Source: UBA6821 sp044236545
GTDB taxonomy: Bacteria; Verrucomicrobiota; Verrucomicrobiia; Chthoniobacterales; UBA6821
NCBI GenBank assembly: GCA_044236545.1
Contig: JBIIGI010000025.1
Coordinates: 1-29,279 of the forward strand
DNA: 29,279 bases
Direction: 5' to 3'
Each line of letters begins with the position of its first letter. Positions within the stretch are counted from its first letter, which is position 1. A program made the translations under genes and the position numbers. The notes under the pieces are model-generated. The model did not search any database, was not told the origin of the DNA, and saw only the letters and a list, made by a program, of their open reading frames with translations. Positions 7,624 to 14,584 of this stretch are shown here, piece by piece.

Positions 7624-7652
7624 ATTTAAAACCGTTGTGAACATGGAGACAA
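7624..7652 (-). promoter_or_regulatory. possible sigma70-type promoter of the rmlD-like gene
   Basis: On the minus strand TTGTCT (7652-7647) and TTAAAT (7629-7624) are separated by 17 bp, each matching 4 of 6 consensus positions. The predicted transcript would begin only about 10 nt before the ATG at 7606. The short leader and imperfect boxes make this tentative. Confidence 0.25.
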
Positions 7653-7784
7653 TCAGGAGCAGTTGGAAGATGGAACTCAGGAAAAAGTGAACGGTGGCTT
7701 GGCCCGGCGGATCATGACACCACCCTGCCGCCCCAGTCTCCATGGGGCTTAATACCATCTCCACTCTTATTCCGGTAGAATCAG

Positions 7785-8008
7785 CTGGTTCTTTTGGCGT
7801 TGGGCGTTGTTGTCATCCCTCGGGTTATCTTCAGATAGCCCTCGCTATTCCGCCTAGCCCATCACCAAATTACCTTCGCCGATTCCACCAGACTAATCGT
7901 TTCAATGGTATAAGCCGTTGGCTTATGGCGGTTTTGACACGCCGATCAGGAGCGATGTCCCGACTTTGCGTCACTCTGACCCGCTCCACGGGAACCCTTT
8001 CGCCATCG
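7785..8008 (-). repeat. structured dispersed repeat, copy B (inverted relative of copy A)
   Basis: Read on the minus strand this repeats the plan of copy A. A first module near 8008-7960 contains GATGGCGAAAGGG. A second contains GGCGAAGG (7880-7873) followed 22 bp later by GCTAGGCGGA (7858-7849), then a TATCTGAAGATA hairpin (about 7837-7826), then CCCGAGGGATGACA and CAACGCCAAAAG. Between modules lies a perfect 7-bp hairpin, ATAAGCC-GTT-GGCTTAT on the plus strand (7910-7926). ACCATTGA between the modules matches ACCAATGA in copy A. No protein-coding potential is evident. The remaining DNA between the rmlD-like gene and hsp20 (7653-7784 and 8009-8144) shows no gene. Confidence 0.48.
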
Positions 8009-8144
8009 CACAGAGAAGCCCCATGAAGGCACGCCCTTTGCTCCATGCAAGACGGGGATGGAATTCTTCCATCCGCCCGCACACCCCCTCCAAGGCGGGC
8101 TGGGGTGCGCGCATCCAATCAGACCGCCAGAAGGAAAAAAGAAC

Positions 8145-8615
8145 ATGACTGCATTAGCACGATGGAACCCGGTGAGCCGGTGGAATCCCATGAGGGAGCT
8201 GGAGGAGCTGCAAAGCCGTCTCTCCAACATCCTGGAGTTCCCCACGCTCCGGAAGGACGGGGAGAAGGAGTTGATGACGGTGGCCGAGTGGGCCCCCGCC
8301 GTCGACATCTCGGAAGACGACAAGGAATACCTGGTCAAGGCGGAGTTGCCCGACATCCGCAAGGAGGACGTGAAGGTGACCCTGGAGAACGGGATCCTCT
8401 CCATCTCCGGCGAACGGAAGTTCGAGAAGGAGGAGAAGGGGAAGAAATACCACCGCATTGAACGCTCCTACGGAAGCTTCCTGCGGAGTTTCGGCCTCCC
8501 GGAAAACGCCGATCCAGGCCATGTCGACGCCAAGTTCAGCGACGGCGTGCTCACCGTGCATGTCGCCAAGAGCGAAGCGGCGAAGCCGAAGCAGATCGAG
8601 GTCAAGGTCGCCTGA
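8145..8615 (+). CDS. small heat-shock protein, Hsp20/IbpA family
   Basis: The 156-residue product has a short N-terminal arm (MTALARWNPVSRWNPMRELE) and an alpha-crystallin domain at about 45-145. Visible family marks are PAVDISEDDKEYLVKAELPD, LENGILSISGERK and FSDGVLTVHVAKSE, plus a C-terminal IEV that can play the part of the IxI oligomerisation motif. Such proteins are ATP-independent cytoplasmic holdases that bind unfolding proteins and usually form large oligomers. The ATG at 8145 is supported by AAGGA 9 nt upstream; earlier in-frame starts run through non-coding DNA. A strong hairpin follows the stop codon, so it is probably a single-gene transcript. No CIRCE-like or ROSE-like element was recognised upstream. 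Confidence 0.95.
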   Translation: MTALARWNPVSRWNPMRELEELQSRLSNILEFPTLRKDGEKELMTVAEWAPAVDISEDDKEYLVKAELPDIRKEDVKVTLENGILSISGERKFEKEEKGKKYHRIERSYGSFLRSFGLPENADPGHVDAKFSDGVLTVHVAKSEAAKPKQIEVKVA

Positions 8616-8621
8616 GGGCGA

Positions 8622-8649
8622 CCGGAGGCGGGCATCGGCCCGCCTCCGG
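8622..8649 (+). terminator. strong hairpin after hsp20
   Basis: CCGGAGGCGGG (8622-8632) and CCCGCCTCCGG (8639-8649) form a perfect 11-bp GC-rich stem with a 6-nt loop, beginning 6 nt after the hsp20 stop. No immediate T run follows (the first T-rich bases are near 8680), so it may be a stem-only terminator or a 3'-end stabiliser. Confidence 0.65.
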
Positions 8650-8740
8650 GGTGATGGGTAGACGAGGTCGGGGTGGGTTTTGTCTTTCAGCCCCTCGCCG
8701 GTCTCCTGTTCACTATGGAAGCGCGGTTCCTTTATCACCC

Positions 8741-9073
8741 ATGCCTCCCACCTATCTATGCCAGCGCTGCACGGCCTGCTGCCGCTGGCCCGGTTTTGTG
8801 AAGGTGAGCGAGGAGGAGATCGGCGCGATCGCGGCCCATCTCGGCATGGGGGAGGAGGCCTTCATCCAGCGGTACACGCGCCTGCGCCCGAAGCGCGACG
8901 GGCTCGCCCTCATCGACCGGGAGGATGGCGCCTGCTTTTTCCTGAAGGGGAATGAGTGTTCGCTCCAGGCGGTGAAGCCACGGCAGTGCAAGGACTTCCC
9001 CAACGGCTGGAACTTTCCCGGCTGGCGTGATGTCTGCGAGGCGATTGAGGTGCCCACCCGCGGGACTGCCTGA
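8741..9073 (+). CDS. YkgJ-family zinc/iron-chelating cysteine-cluster protein
   Basis: The 110-residue product starts MPPTYLCQRCTACCRWPGFV, giving C-x2-C-x2-CC at the N-terminus, followed by more cysteines in GACFFLKGNECSLQAVKPRQ and the QCKDFP motif. This is the pattern of the YkgJ/UPF0153 family, thought to bind a metal or iron-sulfur cluster; the biochemical role is not established in general. No signal peptide or membrane segment is visible. The ATG at 8741 was chosen because the cysteine motif starts six residues later; upstream in-frame codons run into the hsp20 downstream region. It lies 81 bp before PTS enzyme I on the same strand and could be cotranscribed with it, though a small GACCC/GGGTC hairpin (9119-9131) lies between. 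Confidence 0.85.
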   Translation: MPPTYLCQRCTACCRWPGFVKVSEEEIGAIAAHLGMGEEAFIQRYTRLRPKRDGLALIDREDGACFFLKGNECSLQAVKPRQCKDFPNGWNFPGWRDVCEAIEVPTRGTA

Positions 9074-9154
9074 ACAATCATCGGAACCGTGGAGGAAAAA
9101 CCCGTGCATTCCATCTTTGACCCGGCGGGTCCGCTCCGATAAAGGGCACAGAGC

Positions 9155-10954
9155 GTGTTGACTCCTATTGCCAATAATCATCCCCGGGCGGATGCCGAAA
9201 CCCTCCCGGGCCAGGAGCATGTTTTCCAAGGCATGGCGGTGGCACCGGGCATTGCCGAGGGGAAGGTTCTCCTTCACTTCCAGGAGGAGGAATCCATTCC
9301 ATTCAGGGACCTTATCGAGGAGGAATTGGATGCGGAAGTCTCTCGTTTCGAAGGAGCTTTGCTTGCAACGCGCAAGGAGCTGATGGAGTTGCAGGAGCGG
9401 CTTTCCGAAACGACCGGCGCCGGCGATGCCAGCATTTTCGACGCCCATCTTCTCGTGCTCGAGGACCCCAGCCTGATCGACGAAGTCCTCAAGGGGATCC
9501 GGATAGGGAAGCACAATGCCGAGTTTGCCTTCCAGTCGGTCACCCACCGGTTTGCCAAAAATCTCGCCTCCATTGACGACCCCTATCTGCGGGAGCGGGC
9601 GGTCGACCTGGAGGATGTGTCACGCCGGGTCATCCGCCACCTGCTCGGAAAATCAGGCCAACGCCTCACCGGACACGACCGCAATCACATCATCGTCGCC
9701 GATGAGTTGACCCCCTCGGACACGGCCACGCTCAACCGGGACAATGTGGCCGGCTTCATCACCGAGAAGGGAAGCCGCACCTCCCACACCGCCATCATGG
9801 CGCGGGCCCTAGGCATACCCGCCGTCGTCGGCCTGGAAAAAATCTGCAGCAACCTCGCCAACGGCGATGTCGTCCTGATGGACGGTTACAGCGGGAAGGT
9901 CATCCTCAACCCCTCCGCGGCGACACTCGAGCGCTACCAGCGCCTCGCCGAGGAGAAGGAGCACATCGAGGAAGGTCTCGGGACGCTGAGGGAGAGCGAG
10001 TCGGTGACCCTTGACGGCCGGCACATCACCCTCTCCGCGAACATCGAACTCCCCGAGGAACTGGATGATGTCGCCGCCTGCGGCGCGGAGGGGATCGGCC
10101 TTTACCGCACCGAGTTCCTCTACTTCAACCGCACCACCCCTCCCGAAGAGGAGGAACAGTACGCCGTCTACCGGAAGGTCGCCGAACGCACCGCCCCTCA
10201 CGGGGCGATCATCCGCACCCTCGACATCGGCGGGGACAAGCCGACCGAATCACTCGATCACGGCCATGAGGAGAACCCCTTCCTCGGTTGCCGCGCCATC
10301 CGCTTCTGCCTCCGCAACCCAGAGATCTTCAAGACGCAGCTCCGCGCCATCCTGCGCGCCGGAATCCACGGGCATCTCCGGATGATGTTCCCGATGATCT
10401 CCGGCTACGAGGAGCTCCTCCATGCCAAGTCCCTGCTCGGCGAGGCGGTCGAGGAACTCCGGGCGCGTGGCGTCCCCCACCAGGCCGACATGGAGCTGGG
10501 GATCATGATCGAGGTGCCGAGCGCGGCCATCATCGCCGAGACCCTCGCCCGCGAGGTGAGCTTCTTCAGCATCGGAACCAATGACCTGCTCCAGTACCTG
10601 ATGGCCGTGGACCGCGGGAACGAGCGCATCGCCCATCTCCATGACCCGGCCAATCCAGCCGTCGTCAGGATCCTGAAAATCGTGATCGACGCCGCCCACG
10701 AGGCCGGGATCTGGGTGGGTATCTGCGGGGAACTTGCCGGGGACATCGAGTTCACCCCGATGCTGGTGGGCCTGGGGATCGATGAACTGAGCGCCAGCGC
10801 CGCCCTCGTCCCCCGCGTGAAGAAGGCCATCAGAAGCCTCGATCTTCCCGCCTGCCGCGAGCTTGTGGAACACACCCTCTCCGGCGAACGCGCCGCAGAG
10901 ATCTATGCGCGCACTACGGGGCTTGCCAGAACCCGCTACGGTGATCTTTTCTGA
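9155..10954 (+). CDS. ptsI: phosphoenolpyruvate--protein phosphotransferase (PTS enzyme I)
   Basis: The 599-residue product takes phosphate from phosphoenolpyruvate onto a histidine and hands it to HPr. The N-terminal part carries GMAVAPGIAEGKV and the helical HPr-binding insert; the phosphohistidine is in GSRTSHTAIMARALGIPAVV (His211 in this numbering). The C-terminal PEP-binding barrel has GIGLYRTEFLY, FFSIGTNDLLQYLMAVDR and GICGELAGD. The chosen GTG start gives about 22 extra residues compared with E. coli EI; TTG at 9158, or ATG at 9233 just before the conserved PGIAEG, are alternatives. No HPr, EIIA or sugar permease gene is in the window, so it may serve a regulatory rather than a transport chain. 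All catalytic motifs are intact. EI rather than PpsA or PtsP: there is no GAF domain. Confidence 0.95.
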   Translation: MLTPIANNHPRADAETLPGQEHVFQGMAVAPGIAEGKVLLHFQEEESIPFRDLIEEELDAEVSRFEGALLATRKELMELQERLSETTGAGDASIFDAHLLVLEDPSLIDEVLKGIRIGKHNAEFAFQSVTHRFAKNLASIDDPYLRERAVDLEDVSRRVIRHLLGKSGQRLTGHDRNHIIVADELTPSDTATLNRDNVAGFITEKGSRTSHTAIMARALGIPAVVGLEKICSNLANGDVVLMDGYSGKVILNPSAATLERYQRLAEEKEHIEEGLGTLRESESVTLDGRHITLSANIELPEELDDVAACGAEGIGLYRTEFLYFNRTTPPEEEEQYAVYRKVAERTAPHGAIIRTLDIGGDKPTESLDHGHEENPFLGCRAIRFCLRNPEIFKTQLRAILRAGIHGHLRMMFPMISGYEELLHAKSLLGEAVEELRARGVPHQADMELGIMIEVPSAAIIAETLAREVSFFSIGTNDLLQYLMAVDRGNERIAHLHDPANPAVVRILKIVIDAAHEAGIWVGICGELAGDIEFTPMLVGLGIDELSASAALVPRVKKAIRSLDLPACRELVEHTLSGERAAEIYARTTGLARTRYGDLF

Positions 10955-10978
10955 ACGGAACCAACACCACTCCACCTC

Positions 10979-11275
10979 ATGAGCACACCGATGAACCACA
11001 CACGCCCCCTCGCCCTCGCCGCCGCCCTGCTCCTCCTCCCGTGCATGGCATCAACGCCCCTGAAGGCCGATACCGACACCAATCAACCGTCCGCTGGAAG
11101 CAGTGACACGGCGACGGAGTACAAGATGATCACCGGGAACAAGCAGGCCTTCAACGACGATCTCCAGCTTCATTTTTCAAAGGGATGGCGTCCCGTGGGC
11201 GGCGTCTCGGTGACGACCTGGGACAACAACGTCTACTTTGCCCAGCTGATTTCCAGGACGCCCGCGGGTCAGTAG
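10979..11275 (+). CDS. small exported protein with DUF1737-like domain
   Basis: The 98-residue product has an N-terminal signal-like segment: basic/polar start, hydrophobic LALAAALLLLPCMA, then a polar stretch with a possible cleavage near LKA-DTD (about residue 30). A lipobox is not clear. The rest (about 47-95) reads YKMITGNKQAFNDDL, GWRPVGGVSVTTW and NVYFAQLISR, matching the small DUF1737 pattern of one helix and a short beta sheet ending in a tyrosine/alanine-rich strand. DUF1737 proteins have no known function. ATG at 10979 is used; 10991 is also possible. It starts 24 bp after ptsI on the same strand and ends 16 bp before a convergent glycosyltransferase gene. Confidence 0.65.
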   Translation: MSTPMNHTRPLALAAALLLLPCMASTPLKADTDTNQPSAGSSDTATEYKMITGNKQAFNDDLQLHFSKGWRPVGGVSVTTWDNNVYFAQLISRTPAGQ

Positions 11276-11291
11276 TCCGCCCCCGCCGCTC

Positions 11292-12392
11292 TTACCCTGA
11301 CGCCTTCCCGGTCACATAGGCCGCGATGCGGCGGCTGGCGTCGGGTTTGGCGATCGACTTCAGGTTCCCCTTCCAGCGCTTCCACGTTGCCGAGTCATTG
11401 GCAAAGACCTCCCCGACCGAAGCGGCGAGGGCCTCCGGATCCTGTGCTGCCAGTCTTCCGATGTCGTGCCTCTCTATGAGCTCGATGTTCCCCTCTTCCT
11501 GACCCGGAACAACATGGCTGACAAGGATGGGGCACTGCGCGGCCATCGCCTCGTGGACGATCGCCCCGCCCGCCTTGCCGATGTAGAGGTGATGGGTGCA
11601 GAGCAATTCCGGGATCCTGTCGGTCCAGCCGATCAGGCGGATTTTCGAGTCATCGATGAGGCCGGATGCGGTGAGCGCCTTGTGGAGGCCGGCGAGCCTT
11701 CCGGTGACCACCGTGACCTCGGTTCTCGGAAGGGCCGCAAGGGCGCGGAGGACCGAGATCGTGTGGCCGGCGCGCGAGGAGGGAAGATAGAGGAGACGGC
11801 GGGCACCGTGAACGACGGGGTCCAGGGGCTTGAGAGCCGCAAGCCTGGGGGCGACGGGAAACCCGAGAATCTCAATCCGCTGCGGTTCGACGCCTCCACG
11901 GCGCAGGACCCCGGCGGTCTCCTCGTCGGCGACGAGGAAGATTTCGCCGCCACCGCGGTACCAGGAGGAATTGATGGCCGTCGAGTCGGTCACCATGGTC
12001 ATGAAGGGAACGGCGGCGGGGGCGCAGCCCTGTTTCCTCAACTCGCGGATCAGGTAGGCGTAGAGAGGGTAGGTCGAGACGATCACGTCGGGGCGGAAAT
12101 CGTCGATGACCCGCTTCAGGGCGCGGCGGAGGTTGCCGGCAAGGGGAATCGTCTTTTCCAGGCTTCCCGGCCTGTCGAGCAGGGCGAAGATCGCGCTCCA
12201 GACGAAGGGAAGCTTGTTGATCGCAAGACTGTAGCCCGCCTGAAGCACCTTGGTGAAGCGCGGCACCCGCTCCATGTAGACATCCACCTGACGCGTCTCG
12301 ACACCGGGTAACTCACCCAGCGCCTCGGCGATGCATCGGGCGGCCGTGTTGTGTCCCTCTCCGAATCCGGCGGTGAGCAGAAGGATGCGCAT
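11292..12392 (-). CDS. MGDG-synthase-type (GT28-like) lipid glycosyltransferase
   Basis: The 366-residue product begins MRILLLTAGFGEGHNTAARC, the start of the MGDG-synthase N-terminal domain, and continues with VDVYMERVPRFTKVLQAGYS and DFRPDVIVSTYPLYAYLI. The C-terminal half has the GT28 nucleotide-sugar site: LIGWTDRIPELLCTHHLYIG, GKAGGAIVHEAMAAQCPILV and VPGQEEGNIELI. Relatives include plant monogalactosyldiacylglycerol synthase, Bacillus UgtP and MurG, and transfer a hexose onto a membrane lipid at the cytoplasmic face. The sugar and acceptor cannot be told. It is the last of the minus-strand genes after two methyltransferases and a DUF1295 protein, separated from them by a 186-bp spacer with an inverted repeat. 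Its end converges on the DUF1737-like gene. Confidence 0.85.
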   Translation of the reverse strand: MRILLLTAGFGEGHNTAARCIAEALGELPGVETRQVDVYMERVPRFTKVLQAGYSLAINKLPFVWSAIFALLDRPGSLEKTIPLAGNLRRALKRVIDDFRPDVIVSTYPLYAYLIRELRKQGCAPAAVPFMTMVTDSTAINSSWYRGGGEIFLVADEETAGVLRRGGVEPQRIEILGFPVAPRLAALKPLDPVVHGARRLLYLPSSRAGHTISVLRALAALPRTEVTVVTGRLAGLHKALTASGLIDDSKIRLIGWTDRIPELLCTHHLYIGKAGGAIVHEAMAAQCPILVSHVVPGQEEGNIELIERHDIGRLAAQDPEALAASVGEVFANDSATWKRWKGNLKSIAKPDASRRIAAYVTGKASG

Positions 12393-12415
12393 GAAGAGAA
12401 GGATGAAGCTTGAAA

Positions 12416-12542
12416 CCTGAAACCTGAAGGAAATGCAATCAGGAGAAAAGGATCCAACCTTGGGTTATCTTGTACCTTGAGTTTCGCTGATTGGGAAAGT
12501 CAGTAAGCGGATAGCTTTGGGATTTCTTCTTCAGGTCTCAGG
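12416..12542. repeat. inverted repeat in the methyltransferase-glycosyltransferase spacer
   Basis: CCTGAAACCTGAAG (12416-12429) and CTTCAGGTCTCAGG (12529-12542) are complementary at 13 of 14 positions, with about 99 nt between. The left arm is itself a repeat of AAACCTG. Next to the right arm (12541-12566) is a T/G-rich microsatellite with three TTTTGG-type units. The 186-bp spacer contains no gene. A long-range stem in the transcript is possible. Confidence 0.45.
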
Positions 12543-12578
12543 TTTTGGATTTTGGGTTTTGGGTTTCCAATCCTCTTT

Positions 12579-13613
12579 TCACTTCGTGAAAAGATAGTGG
12601 GAGACGAGCCATTCCTCGCCGTTGCGGTATCCCCACAGTTCGGCGCACGACATGAAGAAGATCCGCCAGTAGGCGCGCCACTTGGCCACCTCCTTGATCC
12701 CGTAGGTTTTTTCCAGAATCGGCGTGATGGTCTTCCTGTTGGCATCCATGGCCTGGAGCCATGCCTCGGAGGTGCGGGCGTAGTGGGTTCCGTTGACCCG
12801 CCAGTGCCGCTCGATCCTCAGATCGCTCTGGTAGTAGAGGAGCAGATGGTCGGAGGGCATGGTGCCTCCGGAGAAAAAATAGCGGGTGATCCAGTCCGAG
12901 GGATCCTTTCCCTCGAAATGGTAGGCATACTCGCGGTGCGTGAAGATATGGACGAAGAGTTTGCCGTCGGGCTTGAGCCAGCCGGAGATCCTCTTCATCA
13001 GCTCGCGGTAGTTCTTCATGTGCTCGAACATCTCCACCGAGACGGCGCGGTCGTAGGTGCCGGGCTCCGGAGGGGCGAAGGTGTTCATGTCGGCCGTGAT
13101 GATGCGCACATTGTAGAGTTCACGGCGACGCGCCTCCTCCTCGATATGAAGCCGCTGCGTGCCGGAATTCGAGACGGCGGTGATCATGGAATTCGGGTAA
13201 TGTTCGGCCATCCAGAGGGTGAGCGACCCCCACCCGCAGCCAAGCTCCAGGATCTTCTGGCCATCCTTGAGTTCCGCCCGCTGGCAGGTGAGTTCGAGCA
13301 TCGCCTCCTCCGATTCCGCGAAGGTGGTGTTCACGGAGGGCCAGTAACCGCTGCTGTACTTGAGCCGCGGTCCGAGAACGTTGAGGTAGAACTCCGTCGG
13401 GACCTGGTAGTGCTGCTCGTTGGCATCCGCCGTGTTGATGGCGATCGGGGAGGCGTCGAGTCCCGCGCGGAAGGAGGCGAAGCGGCCGTCACGCGCCTCG
13501 AGATCGCCGCGACCCTCCTCGCGCAGCTTCGCCGAGAGGAGATGACGGATGCCGGAGCGGATCAGCGGGTCGGGCACAAGGCCGGTGGAGAGAAGGGTGT
13601 CGAGTTTGCTCAT
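12579..13613 (-). CDS. cyclopropane-synthase-like SAM methyltransferase, CNMT-like subgroup
   Basis: This 344-residue protein is a class I SAM-dependent methyltransferase of the cyclopropane-fatty-acid-synthase superfamily. The N-terminus (LDTLLSTGLVPDPLIRSGIR) and the core YSSGYW, LELGCGWGSLTLWMAEHYPN and SVEMFEHMKNYRELMKRI are close to the subgroup that includes plant coclaurine N-methyltransferase and many uncharacterised bacterial proteins. The Glu-His pair in MFEHMKNY is the one regarded as catalytic in the plant enzymes. The Cys of E. coli Cfa (YSCAYW) is Ser here. It could therefore methylate an amine, for example a lipid head group, or an acyl chain. It follows the DUF1295 gene after 185 bp on the same strand. 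The start codon is ATG. Superfamily secure, substrate unknown. Confidence 0.85.
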   Translation of the reverse strand: MSKLDTLLSTGLVPDPLIRSGIRHLLSAKLREEGRGDLEARDGRFASFRAGLDASPIAINTADANEQHYQVPTEFYLNVLGPRLKYSSGYWPSVNTTFAESEEAMLELTCQRAELKDGQKILELGCGWGSLTLWMAEHYPNSMITAVSNSGTQRLHIEEEARRRELYNVRIITADMNTFAPPEPGTYDRAVSVEMFEHMKNYRELMKRISGWLKPDGKLFVHIFTHREYAYHFEGKDPSDWITRYFFSGGTMPSDHLLLYYQSDLRIERHWRVNGTHYARTSEAWLQAMDANRKTITPILEKTYGIKEVAKWRAYWRIFFMSCAELWGYRNGEEWLVSHYLFTK

Positions 13614-13798
13614 GAATGATCGGTTGGAGAGGCGTTGGCGCGTGGGCTTTCAGTTACGGGAGCTAAGGAAAATGGGGAACTGATGGGTTTTGCGGGAGGG
13701 CATGGCCACAAAAAGCACAAAAATCACGCGAGGGGAAATGTTCCACCTTCAGTATTTCTTGAGTTCCTGAGTTCCATATTCATTTGCCCATGCTTTCC
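13614..13798. other. spacer with short tandem repeats between DUF1295 and methyltransferase genes
   Basis: No gene is present. The plus strand shows CACAAAAAG followed by CACAAAAAT (about 13710-13727) and GAGTTCCT followed by GAGTTCC (about 13762-13776). The AT-rich texture differs from the flanking GC-rich genes. It may hold a promoter for the downstream methyltransferase on the minus strand, but no convincing -35/-10 pair was found. Confidence 0.35.
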
Positions 13799-14584
13799 CT
13801 ATCTTTTCGGAAACCAGGGAACGAAGGCGCTCGTGGTCCGCTGGTAGCTTCGGTAAGCCTCGCCGCGCGATCGGAGCGACTGCTGCTCCGTGTAGGGGAT
13901 CCCGGTGACGCGCAGGAGGAAGAAGAGCATCAGGGCCGGAGCGAAGATCGTCGTCCATCCCCACGGTGCGGGCAGGGCAAAGAGGAACAAGGCCACCCAG
14001 ACCAGCCACTCGAAGAAATAGTTGGGGTGACGGGAGAACTTCCAGAGGCCCGCGGAGCAGACCTTGCCGCGGTTGGAGGGATCTGCCTTGAAGGCGGCGA
14101 GTTGCCTGTCGGCCAGCGACTCGCCCAAGATCGCGACAAGCCAGACCGAAAAACCGAGCCAGTCGGAGAAGCCAAGATGAAGGCGCGGATCGAAATTGGA
14201 GAGCATCACGGGAATGCTCAGGAGGGCGAGAAGCAGGGCCTGCGCCTGAAAAAACCAGAAGAAGAAAAAGCCCTCGTGACCGGCCACCCCGCGCCGGAGT
14301 TCCCTGTAGCGGCCGTCTTCCTCGGGATGATGTCCCATGACCCTCTTCCAGAGATGCACTCCGAGACGGAGGCTCCAGAGCACCGTCATCAGTGTGATGA
14401 GGTTCTGTCGGGCCGGTTCCCCGTCGCCGAACACCCGGTAGAGAAGCGCAAGCGGAGCAAAGCCCAGAGCCCAGGCGATGTCGACGATGCCGGCATTGCG
14501 GATGCGCACGGCGATCACCCAGACCACCGCCATGAGGAGGCTTGAGAATCCAAGACCCAGAAGGAAAAGCGTCGGCATGCTCAT
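13799..14584 (-). CDS. DUF1295 membrane protein (steroid-5-alpha-reductase/ICMT-like fold)
   Basis: The 261-residue product is hydrophobic, with about six membrane segments, e.g. LFLLGLGFSSLLMAVVWVIA, IVDIAWALGFAPLALLYRVF, FFFFWFFQAQALLLALLSIP and WLVWVALFLFALPAPWGW. The C-terminal signature KVCSAGLWKFSRHPNYFFEW, then TGIPYTEQQSLRSRG and AYRSYQRTTSAFVPWFP, is that of DUF1295 proteins, related to steroid 5-alpha-reductases (NADPH-dependent C=C reductases) and isoprenylcysteine methyltransferases. The ATG at 14584 overlaps the upstream cyclopropane-synthase-like stop codon by 4 bp, so the two are translationally coupled. I infer that it acts on a membrane lipid, perhaps reducing a product of the coupled methyltransferase. 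The open frame extends 58 codons upstream into the neighbour; that part is not believed. Confidence 0.85.
   Translation of the reverse strand: MSMPTLFLLGLGFSSLLMAVVWVIAVRIRNAGIVDIAWALGFAPLALLYRVFGDGEPARQNLITLMTVLWSLRLGVHLWKRVMGHHPEEDGRYRELRRGVAGHEGFFFFWFFQAQALLLALLSIPVMLSNFDPRLHLGFSDWLGFSVWLVAILGESLADRQLAAFKADPSNRGKVCSAGLWKFSRHPNYFFEWLVWVALFLFALPAPWGWTTIFAPALMLFFLLRVTGIPYTEQQSLRSRGEAYRSYQRTTSAFVPWFPKR

Noticed and set aside
7820..7842. Hammerhead-ribozyme-like CTGAAGA in copy B
   Set aside because: The required GAAA box and third helix were not found, so the match to the CUGANGA core is probably chance.
7742..8118. Small frames on both strands in the rmlD-hsp20 gap
   Set aside because: They overlap the inverted structured repeat and show no protein-like conservation.
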